A stretch of 53,139 bases of DNA, taken from positions 1-53,139 of the forward strand of contig SFVI01000007.1 of NCBI GenBank assembly GCA_004560305.1, read 5' to 3'. The notes under the pieces were generated by a model. The model was not told the origin of the DNA and did not search any database. It was given only the letters and a program-made list of their open reading frames with translations. The DNA is from a bacterium (GTDB taxonomy: Bacteria; Bacillota; Clostridia; Oscillospirales; Oscillospiraceae). A program made the translations under genes and the position numbers. Below, piece by piece: positions 33,053 through 40,713 of this stretch. Every line of letters begins with the position of its first letter. The first letter of the stretch is position 1.

Positions 33053-33123
33053 GGTGGTACCTCCTCATGTTGGTTTTTCTTCATTATAGTACATTTTCGG
33101 AAATCTTCAAGGAAAACATGAAA

Positions 33124-33150
33124 AGGCAGGGGGCATTTTGCCCCCTGCCT
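33124..33150 (-). terminator. Terminator after the thioesterase gene
   Basis: AGGCAGGGGGCA (33124-33135) pairs with TGCCCCCTGCCT (33139-33150). On the minus strand a TTTT run follows the stem, 14 bases past the stop at 33165. Confidence 0.85.
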
Positions 33151-33164
33151 GTTACGGTTTGTGT

Positions 33165-33557
33165 TTATTTCAGTTTGGCCTGGGTCTTTTCCATGAAGCG
33201 GTCGTTCATGATGAGGCAGCGCTGGTGGCTGCCCTCGCCGATCAGCTCCTCCCCGGCGTAAGCGCGGACCTGGAAGGTCAGCATCCGCCGGTCCACCGCC
33301 GTAAGCTCGCTCTCGGCGTGAATACTCATGCCAATGGGGGAAGCAGCCAGGTGGGAGACGTTAATGTTGGTACCCACGCTGCCCTGCCCTTCCTCCAGGC
33401 AGGGAGCGATGGCGTCCATGGCGGCCTTCTCCATCAGGGCAATCATATGGGGTGTGGAGAACACCGGCAGGGCGCCGCTGCCCACGTCCGCCGCGGTGTT
33501 CCCCGGGGCAACCACGGTTTCCGCATGGCCCTTGAGGCCGGGCTTCAGTTCCGTCAT
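33165..33557 (-). CDS. Hotdog thioesterase, FlK-like
   Basis: This 130-residue single hotdog-fold protein hydrolyses acyl-CoA esters in its family. Thr35, Glu43 and His69 (FSTPHM, LMEKAA, NVSHLAAS) match the FlK catalytic positions Thr42, Glu50 and His76 with a constant offset of seven. FlK itself cleaves fluoroacetyl-CoA; gut relatives probably act on other short acyl-CoAs, and nothing here shows the substrate. The start overlaps the aminotransferase stop by four bases (ATGA), so the two are co-translated, perhaps in amino acid degradation. Confidence 0.9.
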   Translation of the reverse strand: MTELKPGLKGHAETVVAPGNTAADVGSGALPVFSTPHMIALMEKAAMDAIAPCLEEGQGSVGTNINVSHLAASPIGMSIHAESELTAVDRRMLTFQVRAYAGEELIGEGSHQRCLIMNDRFMEKTQAKLK

Positions 33558-34738
33558 TTCAGCGCCGCCTTAATGACCTCCGCCAGCCGGTGGACGCCTT
33601 CCACGATGCGCTCATCCGGCATGCAGGAATAGTTCAGGCGCATGCAGCAGTTGTTGCCGCCGTTGGGGAAGAAGCCGGAGCCGGGCACAAAGGCCACATT
33701 GTTCTCCAAAGCGATGGCCGCCAGGTCACGGGTGTTCACATAGTCGGGCAGCTCCACCCAGGTGAAGAGGCCGCCGTCCGGGTCGGTGAACTTGGCCTCG
33801 GGGGGGAAGGTCTCCCGCATGGTGTTGATCATCAGCTCGCAGCGGTGCTTATAGGTCTCCCGGATCTTGTCCACATGCTTATCCAGATCGAACATATCCA
33901 TGTACTTGGCAATGATCATGGGGGCGATGGTGGAAGTCTGGAGAGCGGCAGCCTGGGCGATCAGGTTCAGCTTCTCAATGATCTCCTCGTTGGCGCAGGT
34001 CCAGCCGATGCGGTAGCCGGGGGCCATGATTTTGGAGAAGGTGCCCATGTAGATGATGAGGCCCTCGGTATCCATGCTCTTGAGAGCGGGCTGATACTCG
34101 CCCTTGAAGCGCAGCTCACCATAGGGGTTATCCTCAATGGTGGGGATGCCGTATTTATTGATGATCTCCATGAATTTCTTCCGCCGCTCCAGGGGCCAGG
34201 TGCGGCCGCTGGGGTTCTGGAAATCGGGAATGACGTAGATGAACTTCACGTTCTCAGTGGTGGCCAGAACCTTATCCAGTTCCTCCATGATCATGCCGTT
34301 CTCGTCAGTGGGGATCTCCACGAACTTGGGCTGGTAGGCATTGAAGGCGTTGATGGCGCCCAGGTAGGAGGGGCTTTCCATGATGATGACATCGCCGGGA
34401 TTGATAAACAGCTTTGCCACATAGTCCAGGCCCTGCTGGCTGCCGGCGGTGAGAATGATGTTGTCGGGGGTAGTGTGGATGGCGTTCTTGGCTTCCATGC
34501 GCTCCACGATCTTTTTCCGCAGGGGCAGGTAGCCCTCGGTGGGGCCATACTGCAAAGCGGCGCGGCCCTGCTCATCCATAACAGCATCGGTGGCTGCCTT
34601 GATGTCCTCCACAGGGAACAGCTCCGGCGCAGGCAGGCCGCCAGCGAAGGAGATGATTTCCGGCCGGGTGGTGAGCTTCAGAAGCTCACGGATGTCAGAG
34701 ACTTTCATGCCGTCCATTCTGTCAGCAAAATTTACCAT
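33554..34738 (-). CDS. PLP-dependent aminotransferase (MocR/LysN-like class I)
   Basis: This 394-residue fold-type I aminotransferase has a substrate arm MVNFADRMDGMKVSDIRELLKLT, TAGSQQGLDYVAKLF, DFQNPSGRTWPLERRKKFMEI and the PLP Schiff-base lysine in MGTFSKIMAPGYRIGW. The sequence fits the free-standing branch related to 2-aminoadipate and aromatic aminotransferases, and the substrate is uncertain. AGGAGG lies before the ATG. The promoter and a palindromic operator lie at 34759-34842. The downstream thioesterase is coupled, suggesting a degradation step that forms an acyl-CoA. Confidence 0.93.
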   Translation of the reverse strand: MVNFADRMDGMKVSDIRELLKLTTRPEIISFAGGLPAPELFPVEDIKAATDAVMDEQGRAALQYGPTEGYLPLRKKIVERMEAKNAIHTTPDNIILTAGSQQGLDYVAKLFINPGDVIIMESPSYLGAINAFNAYQPKFVEIPTDENGMIMEELDKVLATTENVKFIYVIPDFQNPSGRTWPLERRKKFMEIINKYGIPTIEDNPYGELRFKGEYQPALKSMDTEGLIIYMGTFSKIMAPGYRIGWTCANEEIIEKLNLIAQAAALQTSTIAPMIIAKYMDMFDLDKHVDKIRETYKHRCELMINTMRETFPPEAKFTDPDGGLFTWVELPDYVNTRDLAAIALENNVAFVPGSGFFPNGGNNCCMRLNYSCMPDERIVEGVHRLAEVIKAALK

Positions 34739-34758
34739 ATTTTACCTCCTTAAAATTT

Positions 34759-34780
34759 TTTGTATGTTAACTTATACAAA
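34759..34780. promoter_or_regulatory. Operator-like inverted repeat upstream of the aminotransferase
   Basis: TTTGTAT (34759-34765) and ATACAAA (34774-34780) form perfect seven-base arms around an eight-base spacer. They lie between the promoter and the start codon. A binding regulator is not identified. Confidence 0.55.
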
Positions 34781-34813
34781 CACGGTGCATTGACGACCTT
34801 CCGGGTCAGTTTA

Positions 34814-34842
34814 ATTTTACCATAAACGGCTTGGCGCGTAAA
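34814..34842 (-). promoter_or_regulatory. Sigma-A promoter of the aminotransferase-thioesterase operon
   Basis: On the minus strand TTTACG, a 17-base spacer and TAAAAT lie about 75 bases upstream of the ATG, leaving room for a leader that contains the inverted repeat. Confidence 0.7.
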
Positions 34843-34887
34843 GAAAAAAGTTGGCGAAATATTGTTATGTTTTTAATAATCGCAACA

Positions 34888-34913
34888 AACCGGCAGGAAA
34901 AATCCTGCCGGCT
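34888..34913 (-). terminator. Terminator after the UlaG-like MBL gene
   Basis: CCGGCAGGA (34890-34898) pairs with TCCTGCCGG (34903-34911) eight bases beyond the leftward stop. A short T-rich stretch follows. Confidence 0.75.
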
Positions 34914-34921
34914 GAATGAAA

Positions 34922-35554
34922 TCATTTGCCCATATATTTCAGCACCGCCACCTGGGGTTCGGTATCGGCGGTGATTTCAATGGTGTCGGTATTGTACCAA
35001 TGGATCATCTCCGGGGCTTCAAAGTAGTTGATCAGGTTGTCGATATGCTCCAGCCGCCGGGGGCCCCGGTTCCCGTCCCGGTAGTGCATGGGGATGATGG
35101 CCTTGGGGAACAGCTCCTCCGTCATGCGCCAGACCTCCTGAGCGGGCAGGCCGGTACAGGAGCCGGCGGTGACCATCAGGGCGTCGGCGCCGAAGAGACG
35201 GCTGATCTCCCCGCCGTTGAGCTGGGTGCCGATGTCCCCCATGTGGGCCACCTTCAGGCCGTCGGCCTCCAGAATATGGATGAGGCTGGTGCCCCGCATG
35301 ATGCCGCAGACGCTGTCATGCCAGGTCTCCAGGGCGGTGATGGTGAAGGGGCAGGCGCTTTCCGGCTTGCCGGAGAGGCTCACGCCCTGGCGGTAGTTGT
35401 GGCCGTAATGCTCATGGCTGATGAGCAGCTTGTCCGCTGTCACCTTCAGCCTGGGGTAGCCGGCGGTATAGTCGCTGTTATAGGGGTCGATGACCACGCT
35501 GTAGCCCTTGTGGGTGATTTTGAAGCAGGCGTGACCCAGCCATTGAATTGTCAT
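34922..35554 (-). CDS. UlaG-like MBL-fold hydrolase with altered HxHxDH
   Basis: This 210-residue protein is a short metallo-beta-lactamase fold of the UlaG/UPF0173 type (MTIQWLGHACFKI, VIDPYN, later VAHMGDIG and IIPMHY). The metal motif reads SHEHYGHN, with His47, His49 and His52 kept but Gly51 where the family has Asp. That Asp normally positions the second metal, so activity may be changed or limited to one metal. It lies three bases after the DUF4037 gene, with GGAGG before the ATG, so it belongs to the same operon. Substrate unknown. Confidence 0.85.
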   Translation of the reverse strand: MTIQWLGHACFKITHKGYSVVIDPYNSDYTAGYPRLKVTADKLLISHEHYGHNYRQGVSLSGKPESACPFTITALETWHDSVCGIMRGTSLIHILEADGLKVAHMGDIGTQLNGGEISRLFGADALMVTAGSCTGLPAQEVWRMTEELFPKAIIPMHYRDGNRGPRRLEHIDNLINYFEAPEMIHWYNTDTIEITADTEPQVAVLKYMGK

Positions 35555-35557
35555 GTT

Positions 35558-36478
35558 TCATTCCTCCATTACGTGCAGCGCACGAATCTGCGGGTTTTCG
35601 ATGTGCTCCATGAGATCATGGGCGTGGGGCTCCAGATAGTCCCAGATGCCGCAGGTGAGCTTCTGGCGGCGCAGTTCCCCCACCACCTGGGCGCAGACAT
35701 CCTCCACCACCTGGGCCTTCAGGGTCTGTCCCGCTGCGTCATTCTCCCCGGTCAGGAGAAACTCCAGGGCATCCTTCATATTGCCCAGAATCTCCAGCTC
35801 CTCCATAGCCCGGAACTGCCATTTATAATAGGGCATGTGCCGGCGGTTCAGCAGAAAGACGGCGGCGCAGGCGGCGTTGACAAACTCCGTCAGGGCCAGC
35901 ATGGCGCTGCCCGGCTGGCCGTGCCTGAGGCAGCGGGAATAATTGTACTGCCCGGCCTGGGCCATGGTGATCAGCTTGGCGGCCAAGCGCTTTTTCCGCA
36001 CATCCTCCGGCATGCCGGTGAGGATCTGCTGCCGGATGGCGGAGAAAGTGCCCTGATCATCCCGCCAGACCTGGCCGTTGCTGGCCTCGGCCAGAGCGTG
36101 GCTGGGCAGGTAAAGCCAGGCCTGCCAGCTCTCCGGAGCGCCGGGGCCGCCGGTGTAGCGGCGGTAAAAATCGCTGATGCGGCGCACCCCCCGGTTCTGC
36201 TCCGCCAGGGCGCTGCGCGCTCCGGCGCCGGTTTTCAGCTCCCGGTAGGCCCGGCTCAGCGCCAGGCCGATGGCCCGGTCCGTCTCATCATCCACCCAGA
36301 GGCAGAAGCCGGGTTCAAAGTCATGGTCGGTGGAGACGGCGTCGTCAAAGCCGAAGCACTCGGAGCCGTGGCCCGCCAGGCCCACGGCGATGCGGCTCTC
36401 ATATTCCGGGAAGCGGCTGTGGATCAAGTCCCGGCCCCGGGCTTCGTACAGGGCCCGGGCGGCTTCAAGTCCCTGCAT
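35558..36478 (-). CDS. DUF4037 nucleotidyltransferase-like protein
   Basis: This 306-residue protein carries a nucleotidyltransferase-superfamily signature near its start: GHGSECFG (Gly38-Ser39) followed about ten residues later by STDHDFEP, in which D51-x-D53 would bind metal. The rest is helical and matches DUF4037. Such proteins resemble aminoglycoside adenylyltransferases and toxin or CCA-type enzymes, but a function has not been assigned to the family. It overlaps the TPR gene by 14 bases and precedes the MBL gene, which points to a joint role. Confidence 0.88.
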   Translation of the reverse strand: MQGLEAARALYEARGRDLIHSRFPEYESRIAVGLAGHGSECFGFDDAVSTDHDFEPGFCLWVDDETDRAIGLALSRAYRELKTGAGARSALAEQNRGVRRISDFYRRYTGGPGAPESWQAWLYLPSHALAEASNGQVWRDDQGTFSAIRQQILTGMPEDVRKKRLAAKLITMAQAGQYNYSRCLRHGQPGSAMLALTEFVNAACAAVFLLNRRHMPYYKWQFRAMEELEILGNMKDALEFLLTGENDAAGQTLKAQVVEDVCAQVVGELRRQKLTCGIWDYLEPHAHDLMEHIENPQIRALHVMEE

Positions 36479-37289
36479 AGATCTTCGCCGCCCTTTCCTT
36501 CAATTCTTTTGCGTAGAGGAAATAGCCCAGGTAGTCAAAAGCGGGAGCGCATTTGGAGATGGTGAAGGCATGGTAGCCGTCCCGGGGCAGCTTCGGGTCG
36601 TTCAGCAGTTCCCAGGCCTGCTCCACGCATTCCCCTACCCGCGTATCCTCCGGGTTCTGCTTGTCGTACATCTCCGCCAGGTTGCAGTAAGTGACGGCCA
36701 TGTCGTTGCCGGGGGCTTCACAGTGCCGGATGACACCCAGCGCCAGCCGGAAATACCGCTCCGCCTGGGCATAGTCCGCCACGTCGGCATAGGACAGGGC
36801 CATGTTGTTGTACAGCCCAGCGAAGCGGTAGTCCGTGGGGTCCAGCTTCTGGGCATAGACGCGGCACACATGGCAGAACACCGGAATGGAATCCGCCGCC
36901 CGGCCAAAGCACTTCATGGTGGTGGCGGCGTTGAGCATGACGGTGGCGCCGGAAAGGCTCTCCCCCAGGCGGTGCCGGCGGATGAGGGCCAGGGCATGAT
37001 CCACCGCCGACAGGCCCTTGTCCCGCTTGGCGCTGCGCCGGTACTGGCCCAGCAGCTCACTGGTGAAGGACAGCTCCGCCCGCCAGTCGCCGCAGTTTTT
37101 TGCCTTTTGCTGCCAGGACTCCAGAAAGTCCTCGGCCTCCGCCTCCCGGCCCTGGGCATAAAAGGCGTCCAGCTCCTTTATCACCTCCTGCACCGGCAAA
37201 GACACCGGGCAGGGGGCGCTGTCCGGCGTGCCGGTATAGGCGGAGGCGTCAAAGGGGCAGCAGGGCTCCTGATAATCGGTCAATTCCAT
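36465..37289 (-). CDS. Tetratricopeptide-repeat protein
   Basis: This 274-residue soluble protein is made of helix pairs in the TPR pattern (for example FAGLYNNMALSYADVADYAQAERYFRLAL and AVTYCNLAEMYDKQN). It probably acts as a protein-interaction scaffold. The start at 37289 follows AGAGAGG by seven bases; longer in-frame starts upstream lack a site. It is first of three genes with a DUF4037 nucleotidyltransferase-like protein (14-base overlap) and an MBL-fold protein. No signal peptide. The cargo is unknown. Confidence 0.85.
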   Translation of the reverse strand: MELTDYQEPCCPFDASAYTGTPDSAPCPVSLPVQEVIKELDAFYAQGREAEAEDFLESWQQKAKNCGDWRAELSFTSELLGQYRRSAKRDKGLSAVDHALALIRRHRLGESLSGATVMLNAATTMKCFGRAADSIPVFCHVCRVYAQKLDPTDYRFAGLYNNMALSYADVADYAQAERYFRLALGVIRHCEAPGNDMAVTYCNLAEMYDKQNPEDTRVGECVEQAWELLNDPKLPRDGYHAFTISKCAPAFDYLGYFLYAKELKERAAKIYAGT

Positions 37290-37302
37290 TTTGTTTCCTC
37301 TC

Positions 37303-37332
37303 TTGAAAGGCCAATGGGCCTTGGTGTATAAT
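37303..37332 (+). promoter_or_regulatory. Promoter of the YyaL-type gene
   Basis: TTGAAA, an 18-base spacer and TATAAT lie 50 bases upstream of the ATG at 37383 and divergent from the TPR operon. Confidence 0.75.
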
Positions 37333-37382
37333 ACTGCTATTATTTCAAATGCTAACACAAAAAGATCGTTGGAGGCTGTGGC

Positions 37383-39365
37383 ATGAGCAACAGTTTAAGC
37401 AAGGAACGTTCCCCCTATCTGCGCCAGCACAGTGAAAACCCGGTGGACTGGCTGCCCTGGGGGCCGGAAGCATTTTACAAGGCGGAGCAGGAGGACAAGC
37501 CCATCTTCCTGTCCATCGGCTATTCCACCTGTCACTGGTGCCATGTGATGGCCCATGAGAGCTTTGAGAATGAACAGGTGGCGGCGCTGCTGAACCGCTA
37601 CTATGTGCCGGTGAAGGTGGACCGGGAGGAGCGGCCCGATGTGGACAGCGTGTATATGAAGGTGTGCATGGCCCTCACCGGCAACGGCGGCTGGCCCCTG
37701 ACCATCATCATGACCCCGGACCGGCTGCCCTTCTTTGCCGGCACCTATATTCCCCGGGAAAGCCGACATGGTCAGCCGGGGCTGATCCCCCTGCTGGGGG
37801 CCATTGCGGCCAAGTGGGACCGGGACCGGGAGGATCTGCTTTCCACCGCCGACGAGGTGCGGAACTTTGTGATGAACGAGGCGGCCCTCTCCCCTGCCCA
37901 GCCGGGGGCGGACAAGCTGGAGGCTGCAGCCCAGCAGCTGAGCGGTGCCTATGACGAGGAGTACGGTGGCTTCGGCACTGCGCCCAAGTTTCCCTCCCCC
38001 CATGACCTGCTGTTCCTACTGCGTATGGCTTATTACACCAAGGACAAAAAGCTCCGCCAGATGGCGGACAACAGCCTGCGGCAGATGTACCGGGGCGGGA
38101 TCTATGACCATTTCGGCGGGGGCTTTGCCCGCTACTCCACAGACCGGGAGTGGCTGGCCCCCCATTTTGAAAAGACGCTTTACGACAACGCCCTGCTGGC
38201 CTTTGTATACACCGAGGCCTGGCAGGATGGGCACATTGCCCTGTACCGCAGTGTGGCGGAGAGCACCCTGGACTACTGTCTGCGGGAGCTGAAGGGAGAG
38301 CAGGGCGGCTTCTGCTGCGGGCAGGACGCGGACAGCGGCGGCGTGGAAGGGGCCTATTATCTGTTCACCCCAGAGGAGGTCAAGTCCGTGCTGGGGGAGG
38401 ACGCTGGGCGGCACTTCTGCAACTGCTACGACATCACCGAAGAGGGCAACTTCCAGGGCAAGAGCATCCCCAACCTGCTGCTGAACAACCGCTGGAACTT
38501 TGTGCCCGAGGGCTATGAGGAATACCGGGAGCGGCTGCGGCTGTACCGGGAGCAGCGGATGGGTCTGGGCACCGACAACAAGATCCTCACCGCCTGGAAC
38601 GGCCTGATGCTGATGGCCCTGAGCCGGGCGGCCTGGGCCTTTAAGGACAGGCGCTACCTGATGGAGGCCAGGGAGCTGGCAGACTTCATGGCGGAAAAGC
38701 TCTATGAGGACCAGCGTCTGAAGGGGCGCTACTGCGAGGGCGAGCTGCGCTTTGACGCCCAGCTGGACGACTATGCCTTCTACGGTCTGGGGCTGCTGGA
38801 GCTGTACCGGGCGGACTTCGAGGCCTGGCGCATTGCTGCGGCGGAAAAGCTGGCGCTGGAGATTCAGAGCCGCTTTGCCGATGAGAAGGGCGGCTTTTTC
38901 AGGACCGCCTCCGACGCGGAGCAGCTGTTTGTCCGACCCAAGGAGGTCTACGACGGGGCCATGCCCTCCGGCAACAGCGGCGCCTGCCTGCTGTTCGCCC
39001 AGCTGGCCCGGCTCACCGGCAAGGCGGAATGGCAGGGGGCGGCAGACAAGCAGCTAAGCTTCCTCTGCGGCGCCTGTTCGGCAGCCCCTGCCGGCTGCGC
39101 CTTTGGCTATCTGCCCATGATGGAGGCGGTGTACGGCAGCCGGGAGCTGGTCTTTGCCCTGGCGGACGAAAAGCTGCCGGAGGAGCTGGAGGCGGTGCTG
39201 GGCCATTATGCCCCGGAGCTGACGGCGCTGAAAAAATCCCCGGCCAACGCCGCGCTGCTGGCGGAGCTGGCCCCCTTCACGGAGGGGATGGAGCCGCAAA
39301 ACGGCAAGGCGGCCTACTATATCTGCAAAGACGGCGCCTGCTCCCTGCCGGTGACGGAGCTGTAA
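37383..39365 (+). CDS. Thioredoxin-domain protein of the YyaL/SPATA20 (DUF255) family
   Basis: This 660-residue protein has an N-terminal thioredoxin-like domain (1-165) with STCHWCHVMAHESFE, where C50-x-x-C53 is the redox motif. A large alpha/alpha barrel follows, resembling glycan epimerases (FGTAPKFPSPHDLLFLLR, GIYDHFGGGFARYSTD, DNALLAFVYTEAW). The family is nearly universal, and its role in redox or sugar metabolism is unsettled. The length is full. The start follows a GGAGG-like site (ggaggctgtggc). It is monocistronic, with its own promoter and a repeat hairpin just after the stop. Confidence 0.95.
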   Translation: MSNSLSKERSPYLRQHSENPVDWLPWGPEAFYKAEQEDKPIFLSIGYSTCHWCHVMAHESFENEQVAALLNRYYVPVKVDREERPDVDSVYMKVCMALTGNGGWPLTIIMTPDRLPFFAGTYIPRESRHGQPGLIPLLGAIAAKWDRDREDLLSTADEVRNFVMNEAALSPAQPGADKLEAAAQQLSGAYDEEYGGFGTAPKFPSPHDLLFLLRMAYYTKDKKLRQMADNSLRQMYRGGIYDHFGGGFARYSTDREWLAPHFEKTLYDNALLAFVYTEAWQDGHIALYRSVAESTLDYCLRELKGEQGGFCCGQDADSGGVEGAYYLFTPEEVKSVLGEDAGRHFCNCYDITEEGNFQGKSIPNLLLNNRWNFVPEGYEEYRERLRLYREQRMGLGTDNKILTAWNGLMLMALSRAAWAFKDRRYLMEARELADFMAEKLYEDQRLKGRYCEGELRFDAQLDDYAFYGLGLLELYRADFEAWRIAAAEKLALEIQSRFADEKGGFFRTASDAEQLFVRPKEVYDGAMPSGNSGACLLFAQLARLTGKAEWQGAADKQLSFLCGACSAAPAGCAFGYLPMMEAVYGSRELVFALADEKLPEELEAVLGHYAPELTALKKSPANAALLAELAPFTEGMEPQNGKAAYYICKDGACSLPVTEL

Positions 39366-39376
39366 GGGCGTGCCTA

Positions 39377-39417
39377 TAAAAAGCCTCCCTCTCATGAGGG
39401 AGCTGACTGAGAGGGTC
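39377..39417. repeat. Hairpin-flanked 'gctgactgag' repeat
   Basis: CTCCCT...AGGGAG (39385-39402) is followed by gctgactgagaggg (39403-39416). A related arrangement, with a longer variant of the flank, is at 52686-52730. It sits 20 bases past the YyaL-type stop and could also end that transcript. Confidence 0.65.
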
Positions 39418-39580
39418 GTTTCTCCCCGCTTTGAAGCGGATGCGGCAAAGCGGGAAGGAGGAAGGAAGGAGCGAAATGCAGTTTTCCCGGCTCTTGCAGA
39501 AATCGGGAAAAGGGAATGCAGCGCGGTTTTTCTGACGCCGGGCCGCTTTCTTAAACATTCTTAACCTTCATCAAATCTGC

Positions 39581-39609
39581 TTGAAAATTCTCCTTCCCTG
39601 TGCTATCAC
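39581..39609 (+). promoter_or_regulatory. Promoter of the 39643 lipoprotein gene
   Basis: TTGAAA, a 17-base spacer and TATCAC are present, about 34 bases upstream of the ATG. Confidence 0.55.
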
Positions 39610-39642
39610 TAAGGAGCAATTCTCATAAAGGAAGGATACCCA

Positions 39643-40296
39643 ATGAAAAAGCTTTTCTCCATTCTGCTCATTCTGGCCCTTTGCCTGACGGCCTTTACCG
39701 CCTGCGGCGGCAAGGCGGAGCCCGGCCCCACGCCTGTCCCTGTACCCACGGCAGAGCCAACGGTTGAACCCACGGTTGAGCCTACAGCGGAACCCACGGC
39801 AGAACCGGATACCGCCCCCACGGATGCGGATACCATTGCCGATTATGCGGCTGTTTTCGGAACCTATAACCAGCTTCTCGCTGAGGGCTGGGGCGGCGAG
39901 GAACTGATGGCCCATGACCTGCCGCTGCTGATTATGTACTGCGTGGGCGACGCCCCCTTTGACAACATAGGCTATCTGCTGCTGGACGTGGACGGCGACG
40001 GCACCCAGGAGCTGCTGACCGGCACCCTCATTTCCGACGAGTTCTATGCCCCCATCGTCTTTGAGATGTACACCCTGACCCCGGAGGGCAGCGTTGTCCG
40101 GGTGTTCTCCTCCCAGGAGCGGGCCCGCTACTATCTCTGTGAGGACAACAGCTTCCTGTTTGAAGGGGCCAACAGTGCCGCCGACTCCGTCAGCTGCTCC
40201 TACAGCTACGCCGCCGGTACGCTCACCGAGATCCCCGGCACGGCTTCTCAGCCGCAAACGCTCAGCTACACTCCCTTCTCCCGGCTGAACGCTTGA
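39643..40296 (+). CDS. Lipoprotein of unknown function
   Basis: This 217-residue protein has a signal peptide and lipobox (LTAFTAC, lipid-modified Cys at 21). A Pro/Thr/Glu repeat region follows (about 25-60, units like EPTVEPTVEPTAEPTAEP), which acts as a wall-spanning stalk. The globular domain (65-217) includes YLLLDVDGDGTQELLTGTL, similar to FG-GAP or calcium-loop DxDxDG patterns in surface proteins. No enzyme family was recognised. AAGGA lies before the ATG. The gene ends in a bidirectional terminator shared with a rubredoxin gene. Confidence 0.85.
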   Translation: MKKLFSILLILALCLTAFTACGGKAEPGPTPVPVPTAEPTVEPTVEPTAEPTAEPDTAPTDADTIADYAAVFGTYNQLLAEGWGGEELMAHDLPLLIMYCVGDAPFDNIGYLLLDVDGDGTQELLTGTLISDEFYAPIVFEMYTLTPEGSVVRVFSSQERARYYLCEDNSFLFEGANSAADSVSCSYSYAAGTLTEIPGTASQPQTLSYTPFSRLNA

Positions 40297-40306
40297 CTTC
40301 TCAAAC

Positions 40307-40342
40307 AAAAAAGCCTTGAGGCCATGGCCTCAAGGCTTTTTT
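40307..40342. terminator. Bidirectional terminator
   Basis: AAGCCTTGAGGCC (40311-40323) pairs with GGCCTCAAGGCTT (40326-40338) and is flanked by A6 and T7 runs. It ends the lipoprotein gene and the convergent rubredoxin gene. Confidence 0.9.
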
Positions 40343-40346
40343 TGAA

Positions 40347-40481
40347 TTACTCTTCGGGGCTGAACTGATCCTTGCCCACGCCGCACAGCTCGCAGGCAAA
40401 ATCTTCGGGCAGATCTTCCCACTTCACGCCGGTCTCGTCCTCATCATAGACCCAGCCGCATACATTGCAAACATATTTCAT
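40347..40481 (-). CDS. Rubredoxin
   Basis: This 44-residue electron carrier holds a single iron by four Cys (C5 and C8 in YVCNVCGW; C31 and C34 in ACELCG), with the WEDLPEDF core between them. It is slightly short compared with the usual 52-54 residues, since it ends soon after the second pair. The start at 40481 has GAGGAGG eight bases before it. It probably passes electrons to rubrerythrin-type peroxidases, one of which is encoded 1.5 kb away. Confidence 0.94.
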   Translation of the reverse strand: MKYVCNVCGWVYDEDETGVKWEDLPEDFACELCGVGKDQFSPEE

Positions 40482-40713
40482 TGGACTTGCCTCCTCATGT
40501 TTTTTGCCGGCAGCAGCTGCCAGCGACAACTCAAGTATAGCGAAAGCGCATAAAAATATCAAGCCCTATTGCAGATAATTTCTCTATGAAACTTTCCGCC
40601 AGATCAGGCCGCCTCCAGCGCCCACAAAAAATGACAATTGCGCCAGGTAAAGCCGTTGACAGTGGTAGAATCTGGTGCTAAAATGAAAAAACATAGAGAA
40701 AGGGGAGTTTTCC

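Noticed and set aside
31529..33121. Plus-strand frame opposite the AAA ATPase
   Set aside because: The Walker motifs are on the minus strand; the plus frame has no recognisable content.
33165..33557. Naming the thioesterase a fluoroacetyl-CoA hydrolase
   Set aside because: Only the catalytic triad is shared with FlK; no organofluorine context exists, so a specific substrate is not claimed.
34739..34921. A riboswitch in the aminotransferase leader
   Set aside because: Only a simple inverted repeat is visible; there is no conserved aptamer core or terminator in the leader.
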